A stretch of 64,000 nucleotides of DNA, from contig NZ_AFNK01000006.1 in NCBI RefSeq assembly GCF_000238795.1, positions 1 through 64,000 on the forward strand, given 5' to 3'. Source of the DNA: Haemophilus sputorum CCUG 13788. GTDB taxonomy: Bacteria; Pseudomonadota; Gammaproteobacteria; Enterobacterales; Pasteurellaceae. The notes under the pieces were generated by a model that saw only the letters and a list, made by a program, of their open reading frames with translations, made no database searches and was not told the origin of the DNA. Of the stretch, positions 1 through 9,539 are shown in pieces (position 1 is the stretch's first letter; each line of letters begins with the position of its first letter). The position numbers were made by a program, and so were the translations under genes.

Positions 1-36
1 AAAGCGTTGTCGTGTTAAACGGCAACGCTTTTTTTA
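1..36 (+). terminator. Rho-independent terminator of a gene left of the window
   Basis: Arms AAAGCGTTG and CAACGCTTT enclose a short loop and are followed by a run of T on the plus strand. The T tail suits a rightward gene lying before position 1. Confidence 0.7.
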
Positions 37-63
37 TATTTGTCTCCCAACAAATTATTGATT

Positions 64-939
64 TTATTTTTTTAAGTAAGTATAGATGCTCGCTAAATCT
101 TGCTGACTTAACGCTGTTTGGTTCGCTTCACTAAACGTTTTCGCAGCTTTTTCAATCAGTGGCGAACGTTTGTTAGCTTTTTCTAATTCATCCACAGCCA
201 AGTTTAAGTCCTTAGTAATGTGTTTTAGCATAAAGACTGGCGGGAATTCTCCACTTTCATACATCGCAATTTTGCTTTGGAACATTGGTGAATTCATGGC
301 GCCATTGGCAATGGTGTCAATAATATCAGCTTGATTGATACCAAATTGCTCAGCAAAAACCAGCGCTTCTGCATAGGCTTCATTAAAGATACCCAATAAT
401 GCATTTACGGCTAATTTCACACCGCCCGCTTTGCCCACTTCTCCGTAATGATAAACTTTGCTACTAAATGCGTTAAAAAGGGGCACAAGTTGGTCAAAAA
501 TGGCTTTATCACCTGCACCGAGTACTAATAATTTACCAGCTTCTGCAACTTTACTTGAGCCAGAAACTGGCGCTTCAATAAAATGTACTTGGTGTGATTT
601 TAGCTGTGTTTCAATCAATTGATTCTGCGTTGGCGAAACGGTAGACATATTCACAACCACTTTGCCTTTTAATGCCGCAAGTACTGCCAGTGTTAATAAG
701 CTTTCAATCGCTGGATAATCAGAGACCATCAGAAAAAGAACATCGTTATTTTGCGCAACTGTTTCTACGTTCGGTGCTAATAGCGCACCTTTTTCTACTA
801 CCGCTTGTGCCTTTTCAGGGCTGCGGTTATAAACTTCCACCTCAAAACCAGCGTGGAGCAAATGACCTACCATTGGTGAGCCCATTTGTCCTAAACCGAC
901 CCAACCTACTTTTTTTGTATTAAATGTTTGCATATTCAC
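64..939 (-). CDS. NAD(P)-dependent beta-hydroxyacid dehydrogenase (GarR/GlxR/MmsB family)
   Basis: The 291-aa product matches the 3-hydroxyisobutyrate / tartronate semialdehyde dehydrogenase family, which oxidises or reduces small beta-hydroxyacids with NAD(P) in the cytoplasm. The N-terminal Rossmann fold carries GLGQMGSPM (residues about 16-24). The substrate-binding signature EAPVSGSSKVAEAGKL lies near residue 122, and the catalytic lysine lies in GKAGGVKLAVNALLG near residue 175. The length is normal for the family (about 290-300). The frame begins MNMQTFNTKKVGWVG, and the second Met two codons in is an alternative start. It is a single leftward gene about 100 bp from mgsA, with no pathway partner nearby, so the substrate cannot be assigned. 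The family call is firm; the exact enzyme is not. Confidence 0.85.
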   Translation of the reverse strand: MNMQTFNTKKVGWVGLGQMGSPMVGHLLHAGFEVEVYNRSPEKAQAVVEKGALLAPNVETVAQNNDVLFLMVSDYPAIESLLTLAVLAALKGKVVVNMSTVSPTQNQLIETQLKSHQVHFIEAPVSGSSKVAEAGKLLVLGAGDKAIFDQLVPLFNAFSSKVYHYGEVGKAGGVKLAVNALLGIFNEAYAEALVFAEQFGINQADIIDTIANGAMNSPMFQSKIAMYESGEFPPVFMLKHITKDLNLAVDELEKANKRSPLIEKAAKTFSEANQTALSQQDLASIYTYLKK

Positions 940-1041
940 GCCTCAATGTCGTTTAAAAATGCCACTAGTTTAGCGATTTTCTTTCAGAAATGCCGTGAAG
1001 CAGATCACAAAAGCAATTAAATTTCACATTTATTTAACAAA

Positions 1042-1497
1042 TTATAAGCGTGAAGCTAAATAACCTTCATAATCTGGAATTTCTACCTCAATTGGCTGAT
1101 CAAAAAGCGATGAAGCCAATAGGCAATCTGCTGTACTTGGCGTAATTGCAACGGGAATATTCCAGACTGTTGCAATTCTCATTAACGCTTTTACATCTGG
1201 ATCGTGCGGTGCCGCATTCATCGGATCCCAAAAGAAAATGAGCACATCAATTTTCTTTTCCGCAATTAACCCACCAAGCTGTTGGTCTCCGCCCATTGGG
1301 CCGCTTAATAATGGCGTAATTGCTAAACCCGTTTCGCGTGCAAGCAAATGCCCTGTTGTACCCGTTGCATAAAGCTGATGTTGAGAAAGCGCATCTTGGT
1401 GTTTTTTCACCCAATCCAATAAAGTTTGTTTACAGTGGTCGTGAGCCACAAGCGCGATTTGTTTTTGATTTGGAATGACCCGAATTGTCGTTTGCAT
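1042..1497 (-). CDS. mgsA: Methylglyoxal synthase
   Basis: The 151-aa cytoplasmic enzyme converts dihydroxyacetone phosphate to methylglyoxal plus phosphate, a bypass of lower glycolysis used under phosphate limitation or sugar-phosphate stress. Family motifs are all visible: ATGTTG (phosphate binding, about residue 44), [11 protein letters not shown] (about 66-76, with the catalytic Asp) and [14 protein letters not shown] (about 88-101). The length equals that of the E. coli enzyme (152). The start ATG at 1497 is preceded on the coding strand by an AGGAGG-like ribosome site. It is a single gene, divergent from thrC. Confidence 0.95.
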   Translation of the reverse strand: MQTTIRVIPNQKQIALVAHDHCKQTLLDWVKKHQDALSQHQLYATGTTGHLLARETGLAITPLLSGPMGGDQQLGGLIAEKKIDVLIFFWDPMNAAPHDPDVKALMRIATVWNIPVAITPSTADCLLASSLFDQPIEVEIPDYEGYLASRL

Positions 1498-1620
1498 ATA
1501 GCCTCCTTTTGCAAAATTTTAAGCAAATCATACCGCTTATTTGCAGATGTTGCATTGACTAATTAAAGGGAATAGCTACAATCAAGCAGATTTTACTCTA
1601 AGATAAAGGATTCCATTTTC

Positions 1621-2895
1621 ATGAACTTATACAACATCAAACATCCTGAAGAGCAAGTAAACTTCGCCCAAGCCGTGCGTCAAGGTTTAGGGAAAGATCA
1701 AGGCTTATTCTTTCCTGAAGTTTTACCTAAATTAAATAACATTGATGAACTACTTGCGCTACCATTAGTTGAACGCAGCCAGAAAATTCTTTCTGCAATT
1801 ATCGGTGAAGAAATTCCAGAAGCAACTTTAAATAGCATGGTAAAAAATGCGTTTACGTTCCCAGCACCACTTGCGCAAGTCTCTGATAGTATTTATGCAT
1901 TAGAATTATTCCACGGCCCAACATTAGCATTTAAAGATTTCGGTGGCCGTTTTATGGCACAAGCATTAAGTGCTGTGCGTGGCGATGGCAAAATTACCAT
2001 TTTAACTGCTACCTCTGGCGATACCGGCGCAGCTGTTGCGCATGCCTTCTATGGTCTAGAAAATATCAATGTCGTGATTTTGTATCCGAAAGGTAAAATC
2101 AGCCCGCTTCAAGAAAAATTGTTCTGTACATTAGGTGGCAACATTCGCACTGTGGCAATCAATGGTGACTTTGATGCGTGCCAAGCATTAGTGAAACAAG
2201 CTTTCGATGATGCCCAATTACGTCAAGCGATTGGTTTAAACTCAGCCAACTCTATCAATATCAGCCGTTTATTAGCGCAAATCTGCTACTACTTCGAGGC
2301 ATTTGCACAGTTACCAAAAGAAAAACGTTCAGAGGTTGTTGTGTCAGTTCCAAGTGGTAACTTCGGTAACTTAACTGCGGGGTTAATTGCGAAAACATTA
2401 GGTTTACCAATTAAACGTTTTATCGCTTCAACCAACGCAAATGACACCGTACCACGTTATTTAAAATCAGGCGAATGGTCACCAAATGCGACTGTTGCGA
2501 CGCTTTCAAATGCGATGGATGTAAGCCGTCCAAACAACTGGCCACGTGTAGAAGAATTATTTAAACATAACGGTTGGGCATTAAGTGAGTTAGGTTCAGA
2601 TGCGCTCAGCGATGCAGAAACTGAAGCAACCTTAAAAGCAATGTATGCTGAAAACTATTTATGCGAACCGCATGGTGCGATCGCTTATCAAGTGTTAAAA
2701 GACCAACTTCAAGCAGGTGAAACAGGTATTTTCCTTTGCACAGCACATCCGGCAAAATTCAAAGAGTCGGTTGAACGCATTTTAGCGTTAGATTTACCAC
2801 TGCCTGAAGCATTAGATAAACACAATAAATTGCCATTGTTATCTGATGAAATGGATAACGACTTCGCGCAATTACGTGCTTATCTTTTAAAATAA
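1621..2895 (+). CDS. thrC: Threonine synthase
   Basis: The 424-aa PLP enzyme makes L-threonine from O-phosphohomoserine, the last step of the threonine branch. The PLP lysine is in HGPTLAFKDFGGRFM (about residues 99-113), and TATSGDTGAAVAHAF and SVPSGNFGNLTAG are the phosphate- and cofactor-binding loops. The length matches the enterobacterial enzyme (428). ATG 1621 follows an AAAGGA ribosome site. In E. coli thrC ends the thrABC operon; here it stands alone, with its own terminator immediately downstream. asd (31.4-32.5 kb) supplies the aspartate semialdehyde precursor of this pathway. Confidence 0.96.
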   Translation: MNLYNIKHPEEQVNFAQAVRQGLGKDQGLFFPEVLPKLNNIDELLALPLVERSQKILSAIIGEEIPEATLNSMVKNAFTFPAPLAQVSDSIYALELFHGPTLAFKDFGGRFMAQALSAVRGDGKITILTATSGDTGAAVAHAFYGLENINVVILYPKGKISPLQEKLFCTLGGNIRTVAINGDFDACQALVKQAFDDAQLRQAIGLNSANSINISRLLAQICYYFEAFAQLPKEKRSEVVVSVPSGNFGNLTAGLIAKTLGLPIKRFIASTNANDTVPRYLKSGEWSPNATVATLSNAMDVSRPNNWPRVEELFKHNGWALSELGSDALSDAETEATLKAMYAENYLCEPHGAIAYQVLKDQLQAGETGIFLCTAHPAKFKESVERILALDLPLPEALDKHNKLPLLSDEMDNDFAQLRAYLLK

Positions 2896-2904
2896 TCTAA
2901 AATA

Positions 2905-2932
2905 AAAATAGCCCCAACATTGGGGCTATTTT
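2905..2932. terminator. Bidirectional terminator between thrC and the quinone reductase gene
   Basis: A 12-bp perfect stem, AAAATAGCCCCA with its complement, closes a 4-nt loop. It has T-rich tails on both strands, so it can serve both convergent genes. Confidence 0.85.
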
Positions 2933-2971
2933 CATACCGACAAGCGGTCAAATTTAATCAATCTTTTGCAA

Positions 2972-3544
2972 CTACTTTAAGTTTGTCAGACAAGCCTGTT
3001 TCACTTGATTCAACAACGCTTCATAGTCTGTCGTTTTTAAGCCAACTGCGCCTAAAAAATGCATATCGGCTTCCATACCACAAAAATTAAATAATCCATT
3101 ACCTAACGTGTGATCAAGCGATTGTAAAAAACCTTTTTCGGCATATTTTTGATTGCTATTGCCCATAGTCACAAATTGTTGAATTCTCTTTCCTTTAAGC
3201 AGACCTATTGTTTCATTTTCTCCATTTTCATAGGCAAATCCATACGTTAAAACACGGTCTAAATAGCCTTTTAAAATCGCTGGAAAACCCATCCACCAAA
3301 GGGGATAAATCAACGTAATGAGATCAGCTTGTTTCCAAAAACTTTGTTCAATAGCCACATCTGCTGCTAACTTTCCACTGAAAGTCTCCAATGCTTCTTG
3401 CCAATCTAAAATTGGGTTAAAATTGAGTTCAAATAAGTTACGCACATGAACTTCATGCCCTTTACTTGCTGCGATAATGCTTTCTAAAATCGCGTGGTTA
3501 AAACTCTGCGCATTAGGATGTGCATAAATAATTAAATGGTTCAT
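2972..3544 (-). CDS. Flavodoxin-fold NAD(P)H quinone reductase (KefF/MdaB-like)
   Basis: The 190-aa product belongs to the flavodoxin-like NAD(P)H dehydrogenase (quinone) family, which binds FMN or FAD and carries out two-electron reduction of quinones in the cytoplasm. It opens with IIYAHPNAQSFNHAILE, the phosphate-binding strand-loop of the family, and has LITLIYPLWWMGFPAILKGYLDR (in two parts around residues 75-97), the hallmark P-x-W-W-x-x-P-A segment. A kefC-type partner is not adjacent, so a KefF role is not supported. It is divergent from the nap operon; their starts are about 200 bp apart. The family is certain, the substrate unknown. Confidence 0.82.
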   Translation of the reverse strand: MNHLIIYAHPNAQSFNHAILESIIAASKGHEVHVRNLFELNFNPILDWQEALETFSGKLAADVAIEQSFWKQADLITLIYPLWWMGFPAILKGYLDRVLTYGFAYENGENETIGLLKGKRIQQFVTMGNSNQKYAEKGFLQSLDHTLGNGLFNFCGMEADMHFLGAVGLKTTDYEALLNQVKQACLTNLK

Positions 3545-3631
3545 GTTATTGCCTTATTATAATAATGTTAAATGTTTGTTACGATCATATTAAAAAAGAG
3601 TAAGAGTCTATCACCATTTTGCCACAATACC

Positions 3632-3645
3632 TTGATACCTATCAA
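3632..3645 (+). promoter_or_regulatory. FNR-binding site upstream of napF
   Basis: TTGATACCTATCAA matches the FNR consensus TTGAT-N4-ATCAA at every specified base. Its centre is about 113 bp upstream of the napF start. A heptamer fitting the NarL/NarP consensus (TACCTAT) lies inside it. This fits anaerobic induction of periplasmic nitrate reductase, which is well known in enterics and Haemophilus. Confidence 0.8.
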
Positions 3646-3751
3646 TTAAAGTGCAAATATTGTCACAAATACCCCGTTTGAGTGATTAAGTAAACAACAA
3701 AAACAGAGATAATTCCATACCATTTTTACTTGCTGTTGAAAGAGGCGAAAC

Positions 3752-4300
3752 TTGTCTGAAAACACTGGTCCGTCGCTTTCTCGTCGCGGTTTTTTACGTG
3801 GACAATTTCTTAACACGCTAAAAAGCGAACAAGTAACTTTACAAGGTCACCAAGCTATTCGTCCACCTTGGGCAAATTTAGCAAATTTTCTTGAAAAATG
3901 TACCGCTTGTGGACGTTGTGTTGAAGTTTGTGAGACCAAGATTATCAAGCAAGGTATTGGGGGCTACCCTGAAATCGATTTTACTCGCGGAGAGTGTACC
4001 TTTTGTACCGAATGCGTTAAGGCTTGTCCTGAAGACGTTTTTCTCTCACTCGATGAACCAGCTTGGTTACATAAAATTGAAATCTTAGATCAATGCTTAC
4101 TGAAACAGCGGATTGAATGTCGTTCTTGTGGAGATTACTGCCCTGAACGGGCTATTCGTTTTCGACCGACATTAGGCGGGATTGCAACCCTACAACTGGA
4201 TTTAACCGCTTGTAATGGTTGCGGGGCATGTTTAAACATCTGCCCAACTAAAGCGATTAGAATTATTAATTTTGAAGTCAATAACAATGAGTCAATTTAA
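3752..4300 (+). CDS. napF: Ferredoxin-type protein NapF (TTG start)
   Basis: NapF is a cytoplasmic iron-sulfur protein that interacts with NapA and is thought to help its maturation. The 182-aa product opens SENTGPSLSRRGFLRGQF, like E. coli NapF. It has 4Fe-4S motifs CTACGRCVEVC (about residue 50), CTFCTECVKACP (about 85) and CNGCGACLNICP (about 153), plus a further cysteine group around CRSCGDYCPE. The start is TTG at 3752, supported by an AAAGAGGCG ribosome site 6-12 bases upstream and by the N-terminal match; there is no in-frame ATG nearby. It is the first gene of napFDAGHBC, and its end overlaps napD by 14 bp. Confidence 0.93.
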   Translation: MSENTGPSLSRRGFLRGQFLNTLKSEQVTLQGHQAIRPPWANLANFLEKCTACGRCVEVCETKIIKQGIGGYPEIDFTRGECTFCTECVKACPEDVFLSLDEPAWLHKIEILDQCLLKQRIECRSCGDYCPERAIRFRPTLGGIATLQLDLTACNGCGACLNICPTKAIRIINFEVNNNESI

Positions 4301-4550
4301 CGAAAAAGAAAACTGGTATGTTTGTAGCATTATCGTGCAAGCCAGACCAGAAAAACTCAGCCAAGTCAAAGCAGCTATTTTAGCCATTCCATCGGCTGAA
4401 ATTCATGGCGAAAAGTCTGATGAAGGCAAATTGGTGGTTACCCTTGAAAGTAATCGTCAGTTAGCTTTAGCTGATTTGATGGATGAGATTAAAGATATCC
4501 CAGGCGTAATTGTCGTGTCTTTAATTTCAAATTATTTAGATGAAAAATAA
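4287..4550 (+). CDS. napD: NapD, chaperone for the NapA Tat signal
   Basis: NapD binds the twin-arginine signal peptide of NapA and holds it back from export until the cofactor is inserted. The 87-aa product (NWYVCSIIVQARPEKLSQVK...) matches the small ferredoxin-like-fold NapD family in length and in its N-terminal SIIVQARPE segment. An upstream in-frame TTG (4272) exists, but ATG 4287 is the better start. It lies inside the end of napF, which implies translational coupling. It is followed by a 127-bp gap containing an uptake signal before napA. Confidence 0.92.
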   Translation: MSQFNEKENWYVCSIIVQARPEKLSQVKAAILAIPSAEIHGEKSDEGKLVVTLESNRQLALADLMDEIKDIPGVIVVSLISNYLDEK

Positions 4551-4677
4551 ATCGTAGTGTGAGTGAATTTTAAACACTTAGGCACTATAATAAGATTGAT
4601 TGCAAAATTGACCGCTTGTGTCTTTTGGATGAAATTAACAAGCACTATTAAAATTTAACAACTGTGTGGGAAAAACT

Positions 4678-7164
4678 ATGGAACTTAATCGTAGAGATTT
4701 TATGAAAGCCAATGCTGCGCTTGCAGCAGCTGCGGCGGCTGGCATGACTATCCCTGTTAAAGAGGTTCATGCAGCAGAAGATATGGGCATTAAATGGGAT
4801 AAAGCCCCATGCCGTTTCTGTGGTACAGGATGTAGCGTATTGGTAGGTACCAAAGACGGTCGTGTTGTTGCCACCCAAGGTGACCCGGATGCAGAGGTAA
4901 ACCGCGGTTTAAACTGTATCAAAGGTTACTTCCTTTCTAAAATTATGTACGGTGCAGACCGTGTACAAACTCCGTTATTACGTATGAAAGATGGTAAATT
5001 CCATAAAGAGGGTGACTTTACACCGGTTTCTTGGGATCAAGCTTTCACTATCATGGCGGAAAAAATCAAAGATATCCTAAAGAAAAAAGAACCAAATGCT
5101 GTAGGGATGTTCTCTTCCGGTCAAACCACTATCTATGAAGGCTATGCAAAAGTAAAACTTTGGAAAGCTGGTTTCCGTTCCAATACTATCGACCCAAATG
5201 CTCGTCACTGTATGGCATCTGCAGCGGTGGCGTTTATGCGTACATTCGGTATGGATGAACCAATGGGTTGCTATAACGATATCGAGAAAACCGATGCGTT
5301 TGTGCTTTGGGGTTCAAACATGGCGGAGATGCACCCAATTTTATGGTCTCGTATTTCTGACCGTCGTCTTTCTTCTGATAATGTGAAAGTGGTAGTTATG
5401 TCAACATTCGAACACCGTTCGTTTGAATTAGCTGATGTGCCTATTGTGTTTAATCCACATTCAGACCTTGCAATTCTTAACTACATTGCAAACTATATTA
5501 TCCAAAACGATAAAGTAAACTGGGACTTCGTTAATAAACACACTAAATTCAAACGTGGTGAAACCGATATTGGTTATGGTTTACGCCCAGAACACCCACT
5601 TGAAGTTGCAGCGAAAAACCGTAAAACCGCAGGTAAAATGCACGATTCTGACTTCGAAGAATTCAAGAAAATCGTTGCACCTTATACATTAGATGAAGCA
5701 CACCGTATTTCTGGTGTACCAAAAGATCAGCTTGAAACCCTCGCTAAAATGTATGCAGATCCAGAACAGAACTTAGTGTCTTACTGGACAATGGGCTTTA
5801 ACCAACACACTCGTGGTGTATGGGTTAACCACATGATCTATAACGTACACTTATTAACCGGTAAAATTTCTAAACCAGGTTGTGGTCCGTTCTCATTAAC
5901 TGGTCAACCTTCAGCTTGTGGTACAGCGCGTGAAGTAGGTACTTTCGTTCACCGTTTACCAGCGGACATGGTGGTAACCAATCCTAAACACGTTGAAATT
6001 ACAGAGAAAAAATGGAAATTACCAAAAGGTACGATTCCAACTGTACCTGGCTATCCAGCGGTACAACAAAGCCGTGCCTTAAAAGACGGTAAATTAAACT
6101 TCTTATGGCAACTTTGTACGAACAATATGCAAGGTGGTCCGAATATTAACGAAGAAATTTTCCCTGGCTGGCGTAACCCTGAAAACTTCATCGTTGTTTC
6201 AGACCCTTACCCATCTGTTTCTGCAGTAGCTGCTGACTTAATTCTTCCAACTTGTATGTGGGTAGAAAAAGAAGGAGGCTATGGTAACGCAGAACGTCGT
6301 ACCCAATTATGGCGTCAACAAGTGAAAGGCCCAGGTGAGTCTCGTTCGGACTTATGGCAAATTGTTGAATTCTCTAAATACTTCAAAACTGATGAAGTAT
6401 GGGGTGAAGAATTATTAGCTCAAATGCCTGAATATCGTGGCAAAACTTTATATGAAGTGCTTTACGAAAATGGTGAAGTAAACAAATATAAAGTACCAAC
6501 CGATGTTCCGGGATACATCAATGATGAAGCTGATCACTTTGGTTACTACTTACAAAAAGGTTTATTCGAAGAATACGCTGACTTCGGACGTGGTCATGGC
6601 CATGACTTAGCACCATTCGATACTTACCACCAAGTACGTGGCTTACGCTGGCCGGTTGTTGACGGTAAAGAAACCTTATGGCGTTACCGTGAAGGCTTTG
6701 ACCCGTATGTTAAAGCAGGCGAAGATGTTGCGTTCTACGGCTATCCAGATAAAAAAGCGATTATTCTAGGTGTACCTTATGAAGCACCAGCAGAATCACC
6801 AGATGAGGAATATCCATTATGGTTATGTACTGGTCGTGTTCTTGAACACTGGCATACCGGTACCATGACGCGTCGTGTACCTGAGTTACACCGTGCGTTC
6901 CCGAACAACTTAGTTTGGATGCACCCAGCTGATGCGAAAAAATATGGCTTACGTCATGGGGATAAAGTGAAATTAATCACTCGTCGTGGTGAAATGATCA
7001 CTTACTTAGATACCCGTGGTCGTAACAAATGCCCTCAAGGCTTAATTTACACCACCTTCTTTGATGCAGGTCAGCTTGCTAACAAATTAACATTGGATGC
7101 AACCGACCCAATCTCTGGCGAAACCGACTTCAAAAAATGTGCGGTTAAAGTGGTGAAAGCGTAA
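4678..7164 (+). CDS. napA: Periplasmic nitrate reductase catalytic subunit NapA
   Basis: NapA reduces nitrate to nitrite in the periplasm using bis-MGD molybdenum and one 4Fe-4S cluster, with electrons arriving from NapC through NapB. The 828-aa precursor begins [19 protein letters not shown], a twin-arginine signal ending near AxA (HAAED). The cluster ligands are C-x2-C-x3-C in [13 protein letters not shown] (about residues 46-58) plus Cys in NCIKGYF about 30 residues later. The molybdenum-ligand Cys is in [13 protein letters not shown] (about residue 179). The length equals E. coli NapA (828). ATG 4678 is preferred over the in-frame GTG at 4666, because it places RRDF directly at the N terminus. 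The molybdopterin dinucleotide step is served by mobAB at 19.8 kb. Confidence 0.98.
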   Translation: MELNRRDFMKANAALAAAAAAGMTIPVKEVHAAEDMGIKWDKAPCRFCGTGCSVLVGTKDGRVVATQGDPDAEVNRGLNCIKGYFLSKIMYGADRVQTPLLRMKDGKFHKEGDFTPVSWDQAFTIMAEKIKDILKKKEPNAVGMFSSGQTTIYEGYAKVKLWKAGFRSNTIDPNARHCMASAAVAFMRTFGMDEPMGCYNDIEKTDAFVLWGSNMAEMHPILWSRISDRRLSSDNVKVVVMSTFEHRSFELADVPIVFNPHSDLAILNYIANYIIQNDKVNWDFVNKHTKFKRGETDIGYGLRPEHPLEVAAKNRKTAGKMHDSDFEEFKKIVAPYTLDEAHRISGVPKDQLETLAKMYADPEQNLVSYWTMGFNQHTRGVWVNHMIYNVHLLTGKISKPGCGPFSLTGQPSACGTAREVGTFVHRLPADMVVTNPKHVEITEKKWKLPKGTIPTVPGYPAVQQSRALKDGKLNFLWQLCTNNMQGGPNINEEIFPGWRNPENFIVVSDPYPSVSAVAADLILPTCMWVEKEGGYGNAERRTQLWRQQVKGPGESRSDLWQIVEFSKYFKTDEVWGEELLAQMPEYRGKTLYEVLYENGEVNKYKVPTDVPGYINDEADHFGYYLQKGLFEEYADFGRGHGHDLAPFDTYHQVRGLRWPVVDGKETLWRYREGFDPYVKAGEDVAFYGYPDKKAIILGVPYEAPAESPDEEYPLWLCTGRVLEHWHTGTMTRRVPELHRAFPNNLVWMHPADAKKYGLRHGDKVKLITRRGEMITYLDTRGRNKCPQGLIYTTFFDAGQLANKLTLDATDPISGETDFKKCAVKVVKA

Positions 7165-7189
7165 ATTTTCCCTTTCGTTTCTAGTCACT

Positions 7190-7211
7190 CCTCTCTTTAA
7201 ACAAAGAGAGG
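7190..7211. repeat. Hairpin in the napA-napG gap
   Basis: A perfect 9-bp stem, CCTCTCTTT with AAAGAGAGG, closes a 4-nt loop. It begins 26 bp after the napA stop and is not followed by a T run, so an RNA-stability or partial-attenuation role is more likely than full termination. The function is inferred. Confidence 0.6.
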
Positions 7212-7221
7212 AATTTAAAAC

Positions 7222-7268
7222 AAAAGCGGTCAAATTTTGCAAAGTTTTGACAAAACTAGACCGCTTAT
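7222..7268. repeat. Inverted uptake-signal-like pair before napG
   Basis: Degenerate uptake cores AAGCGGTC and GACCGCTT face each other across about 30 bp of A/T-rich sequence and can pair into a stem. Together with the hairpin at 7190 they fill the gap between napA and napG. Confidence 0.55.
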
Positions 7269-7282
7269 AGAAGGAAACGCAG

Positions 7283-8188
7283 ATGAAACTTGATCCTAAC
7301 CGTCGTCAGTTTTTAAAAAATGTGACAAGAACAGCCGTCGGAGTATGTGGAGCTGGTGTAATTCTTGGCCTACAGCAACAACAAGCTAAAGCCAAAGAGG
7401 GGATTGCTTTACGTCCACCTGGTGCTTTACCAGAAAAGGATTTCTTGGCAGCTTGTACCCGCTGCGGACAGTGTGTCCAAGCGTGTCCATATGATATGTT
7501 GTATCTAGCCTCGCTAATTTCTCCAATGGAAGCAGGTACACCTTATTTTATCGCACGGGATAAACCTTGCGAAATGTGTCCTGATATTCCTTGTATGAAT
7601 GCTTGTCCAAGTGGCGCATTAAGTGAAGAACTTAAAGATATCAATGATGCAAGAATGGGATTAGCCGTATTGCTAGACCATGAAACTTGCCTTAACTGGC
7701 AGGGGTTGCGTTGTGATGTGTGTTACCGCGTTTGTCCATTAGTAGATAAAGCGATTACACTTGAACGTATTCATAATGATCGTACAGGTATTCATGCGAA
7801 GCTTATTCCAACTGTTCACTCCGATGCTTGCACCGGATGCGGTAAATGCGAACAAGCTTGCGTATTAGAAGAAGCGGCAATTAAAGTCTTACCGATGGAT
7901 ATCGCCAAAGGCTTACTCGGTCGTCACTACCGCTTAGGTTGGAAAGAAAAACAAAATGCCGGAAAATCCTTAATTGAGGAACAACATCCGGATGGCTTAC
8001 GTCCAGCAATGGATGCCCGTATGCCGGAAGGCTTACATGAGCCGGTTTATCAACCAATGCAGGTTCAACCGAACCAAAAAGTGGCAACACCGAATCGTGC
8101 AACAATGGATTATGTACCAAATCCAACAACAGTTCCGGAAGCAGAGCAATTCCCAAATCTGGACTTAAATATTAAGGGGGTTAAATAA
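7283..8188 (+). CDS. napG: Ferredoxin-type quinol dehydrogenase subunit NapG
   Basis: NapG is a Tat-exported periplasmic iron-sulfur protein. With membrane NapH it feeds electrons from (mena/ubi)quinol into the Nap system. The 301-aa product begins [20 protein letters not shown], a twin-arginine signal. It has four 4Fe-4S cysteine groups: [12 protein letters not shown] (about residue 58), [14 protein letters not shown] (about 94), the CLNW...CDVCYRVCP group (about 136-150) and [12 protein letters not shown] (about 181). The C-terminal 70 residues are Pro/Gln-rich and lack cysteines. ATG 7283 follows AAGGAAACGC. The stop overlaps the napH start by one base (TAATG). Confidence 0.95.
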   Translation: MKLDPNRRQFLKNVTRTAVGVCGAGVILGLQQQQAKAKEGIALRPPGALPEKDFLAACTRCGQCVQACPYDMLYLASLISPMEAGTPYFIARDKPCEMCPDIPCMNACPSGALSEELKDINDARMGLAVLLDHETCLNWQGLRCDVCYRVCPLVDKAITLERIHNDRTGIHAKLIPTVHSDACTGCGKCEQACVLEEAAIKVLPMDIAKGLLGRHYRLGWKEKQNAGKSLIEEQHPDGLRPAMDARMPEGLHEPVYQPMQVQPNQKVATPNRATMDYVPNPTTVPEAEQFPNLDLNIKGVK

Positions 8189-9078
8189 TGGCTGAAAAAT
8201 ATACCCCGAATAAGCCAAAAGATGCAGGCTTAGAAGCTCGCCAAAAACTCGGTTGGTGGCATGCTTATCGCTTTTTAATTCTACGTCGAATCAGTCAATT
8301 AAGTATTATTTTAATGTTCTTAAGTGGCCCGATTTGGCAAGTTTGGATTCTAAAAGGCAATTACAGCGCCAGTATGCTTTTGGATGTCGTGCCATTAACG
8401 GATCCATTGATTACCGCAGAAAGTTTAGCGACAGGTTACTTACCAGAAATCTCAACGATTATTGGTGCCTTAATTATTGCGATATTCTACGCAGTCGTTG
8501 CAAGTAAAGCCTTCTGTAGTTGGGTTTGTCCAATGAATATGGTAACGGATGCTGCAGCTTGGTTACGTAGAAAATTAGGTATTAGACAATCATTAAAAAT
8601 TTCACGCCAACTTCGCTATGTGATTTTAGCGGTGATTTTAGTCGGTAGTGCAATGACTGGCACTCTCTTATGGGAGTGGATAAACCCTGTTGCAGCACTT
8701 GGACGTGTTTTTGTCTATGGCCTAGGCGCAACACTCTGGTTGGTTGCTGTTATCTTCTTATTTGACTTGCTTGTTGCCGAACACGGCTGGTGTGGTCATC
8801 TTTGCCCAATTGGTGCAATGTATGGCGTTATTGGTGCTAAAAGCCTAGTTAAAATTAATGTTGTCGATCGTAACCGATGTGACCGCTGTATGGACTGCTA
8901 TAACGTTTGCCCTGAACCGCAAGTGTTGCGTATTCCATTGCATGGTGGTCCGGAAGATAGCCAAATTGTACTAGCGAAAGATTGCATTACCTGTGGGCGT
9001 TGTATTGACGTCTGCGCTGAAAATGTATTTACCTTTGGTTCTCGTTTTGAGAAACAGATTAAAATTAAAAATATTTAA
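8188..9078 (+). CDS. napH: Quinol dehydrogenase membrane subunit NapH
   Basis: The 296-aa integral membrane protein has four hydrophobic segments (about residues 30-50, 85-110, 145-170 and 180-200) and two CxxxCP motifs, CSWVCPMN (about 111) and CGHLCPIGAM (about 206). These are characteristic of NapH/NosR-type quinol-oxidising subunits. Two C-terminal 4Fe-4S motifs follow, CDRCMDCYNVCPE (about 231) and CITCGRCIDVCA (about 266). It passes electrons to NapG. A strong AAGGGGG ribosome site lies 7 bases before ATG 8188, inside the end of napG. Confidence 0.95.
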   Translation: MAEKYTPNKPKDAGLEARQKLGWWHAYRFLILRRISQLSIILMFLSGPIWQVWILKGNYSASMLLDVVPLTDPLITAESLATGYLPEISTIIGALIIAIFYAVVASKAFCSWVCPMNMVTDAAAWLRRKLGIRQSLKISRQLRYVILAVILVGSAMTGTLLWEWINPVAALGRVFVYGLGATLWLVAVIFLFDLLVAEHGWCGHLCPIGAMYGVIGAKSLVKINVVDRNRCDRCMDCYNVCPEPQVLRIPLHGGPEDSQIVLAKDCITCGRCIDVCAENVFTFGSRFEKQIKIKNI

Positions 9079-9099
9079 TTATTTAATGGAGTGGATTTC

Positions 9100-9528
9100 A
9101 TGAAAAAATCATTTATTTTCATGCTAGCTTTATGCAGTGGATTGGCATTTGCCGATGCACCGCAAGTTGCGAACAGTATTGATAAAACAGCGGAAAGTGT
9201 TGCACCAGCATTTACGAATCCTTATAAAGATGTCGGTAATATTCCTGTGACTTTCCCTAACCAACCCCCACTAGTTCCACACAGTATTCGTGGTTTACAA
9301 GTGACTAAAAATGTGAACCAATGTTTAGGTTGCCACTCTCCGGATGTTGCACCAACAACGGGTGCACCACGTGTTCCAGAGAGCCATTTCTTAACTCGTG
9401 ATGGACAAAAAACTGATGGTACCTCACCTCGTCGTTATTTCTGCTTACAATGCCACGTTCAACAAGCAGATGTGAACCCAATTATTCAAAATAAATTCGA
9501 TACAATTCGTCAAACGCAAGGTAAATAA
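9100..9528 (+). CDS. napB: Diheme cytochrome c NapB, nitrate reductase small subunit
   Basis: NapB transfers electrons from NapC to NapA in the periplasm. The 142-aa precursor starts MKKSFIFMLALCSGLAFADA, a clear Sec signal peptide cleaved near AFA-DA. It carries exactly two heme c motifs, CLGCH (about residue 73) and CLQCH (about 112), as expected for the family. ATG 9100 follows GGAGTGG; the in-frame GTG at 9091 would overlap that ribosome site and is rejected. It lies 11 bp upstream of napC. Confidence 0.95.
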   Translation: MKKSFIFMLALCSGLAFADAPQVANSIDKTAESVAPAFTNPYKDVGNIPVTFPNQPPLVPHSIRGLQVTKNVNQCLGCHSPDVAPTTGAPRVPESHFLTRDGQKTDGTSPRRYFCLQCHVQQADVNPIIQNKFDTIRQTQGK

Positions 9529-9539
9529 GGAGCAAAACC

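Noticed and set aside
672-923. 83-codon plus-strand frame inside the dehydrogenase gene
   Set aside because: It is antisense to a well-supported gene, has no ribosome site, and the translation has no recognisable motif.
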